In this document: piece after piece, positions 8,058 through 15,604 of the stretch
How positions within the stretch are numbered: the stretch's first letter is position 1
Layout: the number at the start of each line of letters is the position of its first letter
NCBI GenBank assembly: GCA_024690695.1
Contig: JAILOS010000045.1
Coordinates: 1 to 22,274, forward strand
Direction: 5' to 3'
Source of the DNA: Oscillospiraceae bacterium
Lineage (GTDB): Bacteria; Bacillota_A; Clostridia; Oscillospirales; Oscillospiraceae
DNA length: 22,274 bases
Translations under genes and position numbers: made by a program
Notes under the pieces: generated by a model
Seen by the model: the letters and a program-made list of their open reading frames with translations, nothing else
What the model was told of the DNA's origin: nothing
Databases searched by the model: none

Positions 8058-8090
8058 TTGACCGGACCCGCAAAACGCGGGCCCGGTCAA
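8058..8090 (+). terminator. Strong hairpin between the ldh2-like gene and lctD
   Basis: Arms at 8058-8071 and 8077-8090 pair over 14 positions with one A-C mismatch around a 5-nt loop (AAAAC). Only TTG follows, so it is a poor intrinsic terminator. Within an operon it is more likely a partial terminator or an mRNA processing or stability element separating lctP-ldh2 from lctD-etfBA. Confidence 0.5.
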
Positions 8091-8143
8091 TTGTCGTCCG
8101 GGCGGAAACGCCTGAACCTATTGCTCAAACAGGAGGATACAGC

Positions 8144-9577
8144 ATGGCACAGTACAACAGGATCACCCCGGAAATCGCCGCACAGCTCAAGGCGGTGGTC
8201 GGGGAAAAGCGTTTTTTCGAGGGGGAGGATATCGACCCCAACTATGCCCATGATGAAATGCCGATCTACGGCAAATACATGCCGGAGGCGGCCGTCGACG
8301 TGGAGAGCACCGAGGAGGTGTCCGCGATCCTGAAGATCTGCTCGGCGAACAGGATCCCCGTCACCTGCCGCGGCGCCGGCACCGGCCTCGTCGGAGGCTG
8401 CGTGCCGCTGGCGGGCGGCCTGGTGCTCTGCACCCGCCGGATGAACAGGATCCTCGGCTACGACATGGACAACCTCGTCGTGCGCATCCAGCCGGGCGTG
8501 CTGCTGAAGGATCTGGCGGCGGACGCGCTGGCCCACGGGCTGATGTACCCGCCCGATCCCGGCGAGAAGACCGCCACGGTCGGCGGCAACATCTCCACGA
8601 ACGCCGGCGGCATGCGCGCGGTGAAATACGGCGTTACGCGCGATTACGTGCTGGCGCTGACGGTCGTGCTGGCGGACGGCCGCGTCATCGAGCTGGGGAA
8701 ATCCGTGTGCAAGACAAGCTCCGGCTACAGTCTGCTGCATCTGATGATCGGCTCCGAGGGCACACTCGGCATCATCACCGAGATGACGATGAAGCTGATC
8801 CCCAGCCCGATCTGCGACGTGTCCTGTCTCGTTCCCTTCAGAGACGTCGAGTCCTGCATCCACTTCGTCCCGAAAATCAAGCTGGCGAACCTCGACCCAC
8901 AGTCCATCGAGTTCATGGACGCCGATATCGTCACCTCCTCGGCCGCCTTCACCGGCAACCCGATCTTCCCCGAGACCGTGAAAAACGAGGACGTCGGCGC
9001 CTCCGTACTGGTCACCTTCGTCGGCAGCGACGAGGACGAGCTGGATCAGAAGATGATCAGGCTCGGCAAGATCGCCGAGGAAGCCGGCGCGCTGGACGTG
9101 CTGGTGGTCGCCACGAGCTCCAACAAAAAGGCCGCCTGGGCCGCCCGCTCCAGCTTCCTGACCGCGATCGAAGCCGACACGAAGCTGATCGACGAGATGG
9201 ACGTCGTGGTGCCGGTGGACAAGATCCCCGCTTTCCTGATCTATATCCGCGCGCTGGGCGACGAGGTCGGCATCCGCATCCGCAACTTCGGCCACGCCGG
9301 CGACGGCAACCTGCATATCTACTGCTGCTCCAACGACCTGGAGGAAGAGGAGTTCAAGAGGAGAGTCAAGCTGATCATGGACAAGGCCTACACCAAGTGC
9401 GCCGAGCTGGAGGGACAGGTCTCCGGCGAGCACTCGATCGGCCACGCCAAGATGGTCTATCTCCGCGAGTCCGTGGGCGAGGACGTGTTCCGGCTGATGG
9501 GCGAAATCAAAAAGGTTTTCGACCCCGACTTCATCCTCAACCCCGGCAAGGTTTGCGACGCGTCGCTGCGGAGCTGA
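8144..9577 (+). CDS. lctD: FAD-linked lactate dehydrogenase, GlcD/LctD type, Etf partner
   Basis: A 477-residue flavoprotein of the GlcD/D-lactate dehydrogenase family. The N-terminal FAD_binding_4 (PCMH) domain, ~40-220, has CRGAGTGLVGG at 75-85 and VGGNISTNAGGMRAVKYG at 146-163. The C-terminal oxidase domain has HAGDGNLH at 384-391 and SGEHSIG at 427-433, the conserved His/Glu metal and substrate region. The adjacent etfB-etfA genes indicate that it passes electrons from lactate to an electron-transfer flavoprotein, as in the Acetobacterium woodii Ldh-Etf complex, where ferredoxin oxidation drives NAD+ reduction with lactate. D-lactate is the likely substrate; glycolate or another 2-hydroxyacid cannot be excluded. 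AGGAGG lies 9 nt before the ATG. Confidence 0.9.
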   Translation: MAQYNRITPEIAAQLKAVVGEKRFFEGEDIDPNYAHDEMPIYGKYMPEAAVDVESTEEVSAILKICSANRIPVTCRGAGTGLVGGCVPLAGGLVLCTRRMNRILGYDMDNLVVRIQPGVLLKDLAADALAHGLMYPPDPGEKTATVGGNISTNAGGMRAVKYGVTRDYVLALTVVLADGRVIELGKSVCKTSSGYSLLHLMIGSEGTLGIITEMTMKLIPSPICDVSCLVPFRDVESCIHFVPKIKLANLDPQSIEFMDADIVTSSAAFTGNPIFPETVKNEDVGASVLVTFVGSDEDELDQKMIRLGKIAEEAGALDVLVVATSSNKKAAWAARSSFLTAIEADTKLIDEMDVVVPVDKIPAFLIYIRALGDEVGIRIRNFGHAGDGNLHIYCCSNDLEEEEFKRRVKLIMDKAYTKCAELEGQVSGEHSIGHAKMVYLRESVGEDVFRLMGEIKKVFDPDFILNPGKVCDASLRS

Positions 9578-9605
9578 GAGAACGCAGGACAGGAAGGAGA
9601 ACGCT

Positions 9606-10400
9606 ATGCTGAAAATACTCGTATGTGTCAAGCAGATCCCGGATATCGACCTGGTCAGGATGGATCCGGAGACCGGCAATCTGGTCCGCGCCGGGGTGCC
9701 GACGCTGACCAACCCCCTGGACCTGAACGCGCTCGAGGCCGCGGTACAGGTCAAGGAGCGCTTCGGCGGCGAGATCACGCTGATCACGATGGGCCCGCCG
9801 ATGGCCGAAAGCACGCTGCGCGAGTGTCTCGCCGTCGGCGGCGACGAAGCGGTGCTGATCACCGGACGCCCCTTCGGCGGCGCGGACACCCTGTCCACCA
9901 GCTATTCGATCGTGAAGGCGGCGGACATGAAGGGCAAGTTCGACCTCATCTTCTGCGGCAAGGAATCCCAGGACGGCGCCACCGGCCAGATGGCCTCCCA
10001 GCTTGCCGAGCGTTTCGACGCTTCGCAGGTCTCCTGCTGCTTCAGCATCGACGATATCGCGGACGGAAAGCTGCGCGCGACGCGCACGCTGGAAACCGGC
10101 AAAGAGCTCGTCGAGGCCACGCTGCCCTGCCTGCTCACCGTGGAGAAGGATAATTTCTACGGCAGGCTTCCCAGCCTGAAGGCCTATCTGGCGGCCAAGA
10201 CGGCCCCGATCACCACCTATACCGAGCACAACATCGACGGGCTTGATCTGCAGAAGATCGGCGTGCCCGGCTCCGGCACCATCGTCCCGAAGATCTACCC
10301 GCCCGAGCTGCCGGAGCCCGGCCAGATGATCAGAACCGGCAGCGTGAAAAGCGACGTCGGCGCGCTGATAGGCGTGCTGACGGAAAAAGGCGCACTGTAA
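9606..10400 (+). CDS. etfB: Electron transfer flavoprotein beta subunit
   Basis: A 264-residue EtfB. It starts with the typical LVCVKQIPD (5-13), then NPLDLNALEAAVQVKE (37-52), GGADTLSTSY (91-100) and the nucleotide-binding loop CGKESQDGATGQ (117-128), where EtfB proteins bind AMP or, in bifurcating types, a second FAD. The dehydrogenase partner is lctD, 28 nt upstream; etfA follows after 12 nt. Together they would form an LctD-EtfAB complex. Whether it bifurcates or confurcates electrons cannot be settled from these motifs alone. AAGGAG precedes the ATG. Confidence 0.94.
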   Translation: MLKILVCVKQIPDIDLVRMDPETGNLVRAGVPTLTNPLDLNALEAAVQVKERFGGEITLITMGPPMAESTLRECLAVGGDEAVLITGRPFGGADTLSTSYSIVKAADMKGKFDLIFCGKESQDGATGQMASQLAERFDASQVSCCFSIDDIADGKLRATRTLETGKELVEATLPCLLTVEKDNFYGRLPSLKAYLAAKTAPITTYTEHNIDGLDLQKIGVPGSGTIVPKIYPPELPEPGQMIRTGSVKSDVGALIGVLTEKGAL

Positions 10401-10412
10401 GGAGGCCAGACC

Positions 10413-11417
10413 ATGCAGAAATCCGAGTATAAAAACATGTGGGTCTACGTCGAGCACGACGGGAAGACCGTCGCTCCGGTGAGTCTGGAGCTCTGCTGCG
10501 AGCTGCGCAGACTCTGCGACAGAACCGGCGACAGGCTCTACGCCGTCCATCTAGGCCCCCTGCCCGAGGAGCAGCTTCAAAAGCTCAAGGACTGCGCGAT
10601 CGACGGGATCATCGAGGTCGGCGGCACCGGCTACGAATACTTTAACACCGACGCCTGGGCCAACGCCTTCACGGTGCTCTCGCGCAAGTACAGGCCCTCC
10701 GCCATCTTCGTCGGCGGCACGATCAACGGCCGCGATTTCGCGCCCCGCTTCGCCGTACAGCTCGACACCGGCTGCACCTCCGACGCGATGGAGCTGGAGT
10801 ACGACCCGGAGACCGGCGACATCCAGTTCATCGAGCCCGCGGTCGGCGGCAAGATCATGGCCGTCATCACCGTGCCGGTGCTGCGCCCGCAGGTGGGCAC
10901 GATCCGGCCCGGCACCTTCAAATACGCCCCGACCGGCGCGAAAGCGCAGATCGAGCGCATTTTCGAGCGGATCGACTTCGACCCCGGGGCCATCCGCTGC
11001 AGGCATCTTGATTTCATCCCGGACGAATCCGATCCCGAGCTCGACATCGCCCACGCCGACTGCATCGTCTGCGTCGGCAACGGACTGAAGGACTCCGAGC
11101 ATCTCGAACGCTACCGCACGCTGGCGAAGCTCCTCGGCGGCAAGATCGGCTGCACGCGCCCGCTGTACGACCGCGGCATCCTGCCCTACAAGCTGCAGAT
11201 CGGCCAGTCCGGCGTCATGGTCAAAACGAAGCTCTATATCAGCTTCGGCGTCTCCGGCGCGGTGAACCACACCGCGGGCGTCGATGCGGAGCTGTTCATC
11301 GCCGTGGACAAGAATCCCGAGGCGCAGATTTTCAACTACTGCGATTACGGCATCGTCGGCGATATGGACGAGGTCTGCGACGAGCTGATCGCTCAGCTGC
11401 GCGAGCGCCTCGGCTGA
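10413..11417 (+). CDS. etfA: Electron transfer flavoprotein alpha subunit
   Basis: A 334-residue EtfA. The N-terminal ~200 residues form the EtfA/B-like alpha/beta domain. The C-terminal FAD domain has GGKIGCTRPLYD (~244-255), IGQSGVMVKTKLYISFGVSG (~262-281), and near the end NPEAQIFNYCDYGIVGD, all standard FAD-binding elements. No N-terminal ferredoxin-like cysteine extension is present, unlike some EtfA partners of lactate or caffeyl-CoA dehydrogenases. Ferredoxin would therefore have to dock directly. GGAGG lies 7 nt before the ATG. The next gene, an antiporter, begins 40 nt downstream on the same strand. Confidence 0.94.
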   Translation: MQKSEYKNMWVYVEHDGKTVAPVSLELCCELRRLCDRTGDRLYAVHLGPLPEEQLQKLKDCAIDGIIEVGGTGYEYFNTDAWANAFTVLSRKYRPSAIFVGGTINGRDFAPRFAVQLDTGCTSDAMELEYDPETGDIQFIEPAVGGKIMAVITVPVLRPQVGTIRPGTFKYAPTGAKAQIERIFERIDFDPGAIRCRHLDFIPDESDPELDIAHADCIVCVGNGLKDSEHLERYRTLAKLLGGKIGCTRPLYDRGILPYKLQIGQSGVMVKTKLYISFGVSGAVNHTAGVDAELFIAVDKNPEAQIFNYCDYGIVGDMDEVCDELIAQLRERLG

Positions 11418-11457
11418 GGGCCGGACGGCCCGGGCAAGCAGGAAAGGGGAGAGCGTT

Positions 11458-13713
11458 ATGCCAAAGCTGATATCCGACCTGGCGCTGATGCTGCTGACGG
11501 CGGGGGTCGTGGCCGTGATCTTCAAGCGCCTCAGGCAGCCGCTGGTGCTCGGCTATATTCTCGCGGGCTTTCTCGTCGGCCCCTACATGCCGTATTTCTT
11601 CACGGTGGCCGATTCCGCCTCGATCGAGACCTGGAGCGAGATCGGCATCATCGTGCTGATGTTCGGCCTGGGGCTGGAATTCAACCTCCATAAGCTCGTC
11701 AGCGTCGGCGGCACCGCGATCGTCACCGCGCTCACCGAGGTCGTCGGCATGTTCGCCGTCGGCTACTTCGTCGGCCAGGCGATGGGCTGGGCCGTGATGG
11801 ACAGCGTTTTTCTGGGCGGCATGCTCTCGATGAGCTCCACGACGATCATCATCAAGGCCTTCGACGAGCTGGGGGTCCAGAAGGAGAAGTTCGCGCAGCT
11901 GGTGTTCGGAACGCTGGTGATCGAGGACATCGCCGGTATCTTTATGATGATCATTCTGTCCACGGTGTCCGTCAGCAAGAGCATCTCCGGCGGCGCGCTG
12001 GCGCTGCAGCTCGGCGAGCTGGTGCTGTATCTGGCGCTGTGGCTGATCCTCGGCATCTACATCCTCCCGACCCTGCTGCGCAAGGCCTCGGCCTTCATGA
12101 ACGATGAAACGCTGCTGCTCGTATCGCTGGGGATCTGCTTCGGCATGGTGCTGCTGGCCGAGGCGCTGGGCTTCTCCTCGGCGCTGGGCGCCTTCCTCGC
12201 GGGCTCGCTGCTGGCGGGCACGGTGCACGCCGAGCGGGTGGAGCACCTGACGGGCGGCATCAAGGACCTCTTCGGCTCGGTCTTCTTTCTTTCCGTCGGC
12301 ATGATGATCGACCCGGCCATGTTGGTCAAATACGCGCTGCCGATCCTGATCATCACGGTCGTCACGGTCGTCGGCAAGCTGCTGATCTCCTCGCTCGGTG
12401 TGCTGCTGTCCGGTCAGCCGCTGAAGATCGCGGTGCATTGCGGCTGCTCGCTGGCGCAGATCGGCGAGTTCGCGTTCATCATCGCCTCGCTCGGCATGTC
12501 TCTCGGCGTCATCGACGCCTACGTCTATCCGATCATCGTGGCCGTCTCCGTCGTCACCACGCTCACGACGCCGACCTTCATCCGGGGCGCCGACAAGATC
12601 TACGAGGGCGTCCGCCGCCTGCTGCCGGCGAAGCTGGCCGGCAAGCTGGAGCGCTACACCGAGGATGAAGAGAGCGCCGGACGCGAGCAGGACGGCGACT
12701 GGGCGCTGTTCCTGCGGCGCTACGTCCGCCGCACGGCGATCTTCGGCGTGCTGATGACCGGCGCGCAGCTGATCGGCCGGCTGGCGCTCTATCCGGCGCT
12801 GCTGAAAACGCCGCTGGATCAGAGGGCGGCGCAGCTGCTGAGCCTGGCCTTCTGCCTCGCCGGCATCGCGCTGTTCGTGCGCCCGATGCTCGACCTGCAC
12901 TCCGCGGAGTACACGACGCTCTGGGTCAAAAAGCGCTCCTTCCGGCTCCCGCTCATTACGCTCACGGCGCTGCGCCTGCTGCTGATCACGCTGCTGGCCT
13001 TCTTCTCGCTGCAGTTTTTCCTCGGCATCGGCGGCGTGTGGCTGCTGCCGCTGATCGCGGTCGTGATGGCGCTCATCAACCGCAGCGGCTGGATGTCCTC
13101 GGCCTACATCTCGGCCGAGGCGCGCTTCATGGCCAACTTCAACGAGCGCAACCTCCAGCGCGGGGAAGAGACCGGCGCCGAGTGGCTGGACGAGAAGCTC
13201 TACGTGGAGGAGCTCGCCTGCGCCGGGGAGATGGCGGGCAAAAGTCTCCGCAAGCTCAACTGGGGCCACGATTTCGGCGTGAACGTGATCCGCGTCCGGC
13301 GCGGCAAACGGGATTTCAACATGCCCGCCGCGTCGCTGGAGCTGCGCGCGGGCGACACGCTGACGCTGCTCGGGAGGGCGGAGGACCTGCGCTCCCTGCG
13401 CCTGAGCCTGAACGACGGCAGCGCGCCGCAGCTGCCCACGCTGCGCGCGTATATCGAAGCCCAGCCGGACGCGGAGACGGGCGTGTTCGCCACCGCGATC
13501 CCGGTGAAGAAGGGCTCCGCTCTGGCGGGGCACAGCATCCGCGACAGCGGCCTGCGCGAAAACTACGACTGCATGATCCTCGGCCTGCAGCGAAGCCGCC
13601 TGCCGATCCTGCGTCCGGACGTGAATATGACGCTCCAGACGGACGACCTGGTCTGGGTGCTCGGCACCCGCCGCATGGCCGAAAAGCTCCTCGCGGGCGA
13701 TATCGGCGACTGA
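11458..13713 (+). CDS. CPA2-family cation/proton antiporter with two TrkA-C domains
   Basis: A 751-residue membrane protein. Residues ~1-380 form the Na/H exchanger (KefB/CPA2) domain, with LMFGLGLEF at 67-75 and VIEDIAG at 154-160, where Glu156-Asp157 occupy the ion-binding acidic pair position. Residues ~425-540 hold three or four further hydrophobic segments not needed by the basic fold. Two RCK_C/TrkA_C-like domains follow, about 585-655 (GKSLRKLNW, RAGDTLTLLGRAEDL) and 672-748 (GHSIRDSGL, QTDDLVWVLGTRRM). No Rossmann RCK_N domain is visible. Family members exchange K+ or Na+ for H+; the ion is not readable. Its place directly after etfA suggests co-expression with lactate oxidation, perhaps for pH or cation homeostasis. 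GGAAAGGGGAGA precedes the ATG. Confidence 0.88.
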   Translation: MPKLISDLALMLLTAGVVAVIFKRLRQPLVLGYILAGFLVGPYMPYFFTVADSASIETWSEIGIIVLMFGLGLEFNLHKLVSVGGTAIVTALTEVVGMFAVGYFVGQAMGWAVMDSVFLGGMLSMSSTTIIIKAFDELGVQKEKFAQLVFGTLVIEDIAGIFMMIILSTVSVSKSISGGALALQLGELVLYLALWLILGIYILPTLLRKASAFMNDETLLLVSLGICFGMVLLAEALGFSSALGAFLAGSLLAGTVHAERVEHLTGGIKDLFGSVFFLSVGMMIDPAMLVKYALPILIITVVTVVGKLLISSLGVLLSGQPLKIAVHCGCSLAQIGEFAFIIASLGMSLGVIDAYVYPIIVAVSVVTTLTTPTFIRGADKIYEGVRRLLPAKLAGKLERYTEDEESAGREQDGDWALFLRRYVRRTAIFGVLMTGAQLIGRLALYPALLKTPLDQRAAQLLSLAFCLAGIALFVRPMLDLHSAEYTTLWVKKRSFRLPLITLTALRLLLITLLAFFSLQFFLGIGGVWLLPLIAVVMALINRSGWMSSAYISAEARFMANFNERNLQRGEETGAEWLDEKLYVEELACAGEMAGKSLRKLNWGHDFGVNVIRVRRGKRDFNMPAASLELRAGDTLTLLGRAEDLRSLRLSLNDGSAPQLPTLRAYIEAQPDAETGVFATAIPVKKGSALAGHSIRDSGLRENYDCMILGLQRSRLPILRPDVNMTLQTDDLVWVLGTRRMAEKLLAGDIGD

Positions 13714-13734
13714 TTCATACAGAAAAGCGAAAAA

Positions 13735-13766
13735 ACGGCGCCTCCCGGATTTCCGGGGGGCGCCGT
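13735..13766. terminator. Bidirectional terminator between the antiporter gene and nhaC
   Basis: Arms at 13735-13748 and 13753-13766 pair over 14 positions (one G-T wobble) around the loop ATTT. Read on the minus strand it is followed by TTTTTT-rich sequence (complement of 13718-13735), a good terminator for nhaC. On the plus strand the T-run is weak (GCTT). Confidence 0.85.
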
Positions 13767-13785
13767 GCTTATGACGTCAGCAGGT

Positions 13786-15282
13786 TTATTCCGCGGCTTT
13801 CGCCGTGTTTTTCGGCTTCAGACGGGCGCTCTTCGGCAGAGCGAGACCGGGGATGAAGCGGTCCCAGCCGGTGAAGGTCAGCAGCAGGATGGAGCCGACG
13901 AACAGGAAACCGAGGTAGTTGTGCCGGATGATGTCGATCGAGGTGAAGCCGCCGTCGAGGATCGGGTAGACGGCCGTGGCGATCGAGGCGAAGAACATGG
14001 GGAAGCAGTGCCAGGGCACGAGCTCCGAGCCGTAAATGCCCATCGAGGAGGTGAAGGTCGCCAGCCGGAGCCGCAGCGCGTAGGCGTCCTCCTCGCTGTC
14101 GGTCTGCACGTTGTTTTCGACGATGCCGCGGACGATCGGGCTCATCGTCGCGACCTGCGCGGCCTCGTCCGCGAGGGCCGCGTTGCCCAGCAGACACAGC
14201 ACGCCGCACCAGCCCATCAGCCCGTGCACACTGCGGGAGATGCGCACGACGAGCTTTGACAGCGGAGCGAAGGCGTCCATCGCGTTCATGATCCCGCCGA
14301 AGGCCGCCACCCACATCATCATCACGATGACCCAGTTGCCCGCGTCGGCAAAGCCGGCCTTGAGCAGCTTCAGCCAGTCGTGCAGATTGACCGTGCCGGC
14401 AAGCTCGCCGAGGAGCAGCGAGGACAGCATGCCGGCGCCGAGGCAGAGCAGCGTATGGACGCCGAGGAAGCTCGTCACGATGATCAGCAGCATCGGGATG
14501 ACCAGGTAGTAGGGGACCCCGCTCTCCACCTGCCGCAGAAGCTGCACGGCGGATTCGCGGTCCTCGGCGATCAACGCCTCGTAGGCTTCGGGCGGGATGC
14601 GGCTGATGGCCTCCTGTACGTCGCCCTGCTCGTTGGGCAGATGGCTGCCCGCGAGGAAGAAGATGACCAGCGCTATGGCGAGACAGCCGAGACTCCAGAC
14701 GAGCTGGTGCTTGATGCGGTCGATGATCTTCACGTCCTGCAGGCCGCAACTTAAAACGGTAACGTCGGAGATCATGCCGATGTTGTCGCCGAAGCAGGAG
14801 CCACCGGCGATGGCGCAGACGGTCAGCATCACGTCGCCGCCGACCAGATAGTTGAGCCAGAGGAAGATCGGCGCGCAGGCGGCAAAGGTGCCCCAGCTCG
14901 AGCCGGTCGCCACCGAGAGGATGCAGGTGACGAGGATGGAGATCGGCGCGATCGTGCGGGCCGTGACGCCCAGCCTGAGCGCGATCAGGATCAGCGAGGC
15001 GCCGACGCCGGTGGCCATGAAGCATTCGGCCACGCCGTAGGCGAACATCAGGATGAAGAAGACCAGCGCGATCTTGCGCGCGGCCTCGAGGCCGTGGTCG
15101 AAGGCCTGCTCGAATTTGGAGCCGCGGTTGACGAGCAGATAGACGATGATCGCCGCGAAGGTGGCGATCGGCGCGGCCAGCAGCAGATCCAGCTTGAAAA
15201 CGATGACCAGCAGAGCGAATACCAGCAGGGGCAGAAACTTGAAGGCGGCGATGAGCGCCTCGTTTGTCTTTTGATTCTTCAC
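13786..15282 (-). CDS. nhaC: NhaC-family Na+/H+ antiporter
   Basis: A 498-residue polytopic membrane protein of the NhaC family, which exchanges Na+ for H+ and in relatives can couple to malate/lactate exchange (MleN). Family motifs: ATGSSWGTFAACAPIF at 125-140 and GGSCFGDNIGMISDVTVLSCG at 160-180; about 11-12 helices. The C-terminal tail is basic and ends in a Lys/Ala-rich stretch. The start is a GTG, chosen because AAGAGG lies 8 nt upstream and the hydrophobic part begins soon after. It is a single-gene unit, convergent with the lactate operon and divergent from the 15605 gene. Whether the substrate is simple Na+/H+ or an organic acid exchange cannot be decided. Confidence 0.88.
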   Translation of the reverse strand: MKNQKTNEALIAAFKFLPLLVFALLVIVFKLDLLLAAPIATFAAIIVYLLVNRGSKFEQAFDHGLEAARKIALVFFILMFAYGVAECFMATGVGASLILIALRLGVTARTIAPISILVTCILSVATGSSWGTFAACAPIFLWLNYLVGGDVMLTVCAIAGGSCFGDNIGMISDVTVLSCGLQDVKIIDRIKHQLVWSLGCLAIALVIFFLAGSHLPNEQGDVQEAISRIPPEAYEALIAEDRESAVQLLRQVESGVPYYLVIPMLLIIVTSFLGVHTLLCLGAGMLSSLLLGELAGTVNLHDWLKLLKAGFADAGNWVIVMMMWVAAFGGIMNAMDAFAPLSKLVVRISRSVHGLMGWCGVLCLLGNAALADEAAQVATMSPIVRGIVENNVQTDSEEDAYALRLRLATFTSSMGIYGSELVPWHCFPMFFASIATAVYPILDGGFTSIDIIRHNYLGFLFVGSILLLTFTGWDRFIPGLALPKSARLKPKNTAKAAE

Positions 15283-15314
15283 CGTGCAGACCTCTTTTTT
15301 GTATTCTGTCTGAT

Positions 15315-15343
15315 ACTTTACCCTATTTCGGCGGTAAAATCAA
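15315..15343 (-). promoter_or_regulatory. Candidate nhaC promoter
   Basis: On the minus strand TTGATT (complement of 15338-15343) and TAAAGT (complement of 15315-15320) are separated by 17 nt, about 33 nt before the GTG start. Each box matches the sigma-70 consensus at 4/6, and the stretch is AT-rich compared with its surroundings. Confidence 0.5.
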
Positions 15344-15389
15344 GCCCCTCCGTCCGGCGCGAAAAACTGCGCGCGCTCCCGCGCCGCAG

Positions 15390-15470
15390 GGGCGACCCTT
15401 GCGGTCGCCCGCCGCCTTCCCCGCCCGCGGGGAAGGCTTTCCGCCGCAGGGGCCTAACGCCGCCGGCGGC
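15390..15470. repeat. Cluster of GC-rich palindromes in the nhaC-15605 gap
   Basis: This 322-bp gap contains no gene. It holds three inverted repeats in a row: GGGCGACC (15390-15397) with GGTCGCCC (15403-15410), loop 5; CCTTCCCCG (15415-15423) with CGGGGAAGG (15428-15436), loop 4; and the perfect 12-bp palindrome GCCGCCGGCGGC (15459-15470). CCGCAGGGGC also occurs twice, near 15384 and 15443. It resembles dispersed intergenic palindromic (REP-like) elements of high-GC Clostridia genomes, but copy number cannot be seen here. Confidence 0.5.
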
Positions 15471-15531
15471 CCGTGCGCGCTCATCGCCGGATTTATTTTT
15501 CAAAAGCCTGTTCCTTTCGGAGCGGGCTTGT

Positions 15532-15539
15532 GTTATAAT
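15532..15539 (+). promoter_or_regulatory. Extended -10 promoter for the 15605-19129 operon
   Basis: A perfect TATAAT lies at 15534-15539, preceded by TG at 15531-15532 and one spacer base (TG-T-TATAAT), the extended -10 form. The -35 region (15511-15516, TTCCTT) is poor. A transcript would start near 15546 and reach the GTG start after about 60 nt. Confidence 0.65.
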
Positions 15540-15604
15540 ACGAAAGGAAAGGCAAATCGGCTGCCGCGCGCGGCCGATGCGATGAGAAAGAGGAGGATTT
15601 GACC

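Noticed and set aside
8087..9898. 603-codon minus-strand frame opposite lctD and etfB
   Set aside because: Spans two well-supported plus-strand genes and a gap; no family features.
11332..13533. 733-codon open frame on the minus strand opposite the CPA2 antiporter gene
   Set aside because: Shadow of the antiporter gene, rich in Gln/Arg/Asp/His with no recognisable motif.
15599..15604. TTG start for the TIGR00300 gene
   Set aside because: Only 2 nt from AGGAGG; GTG at 15605 has the normal 8-nt spacing.
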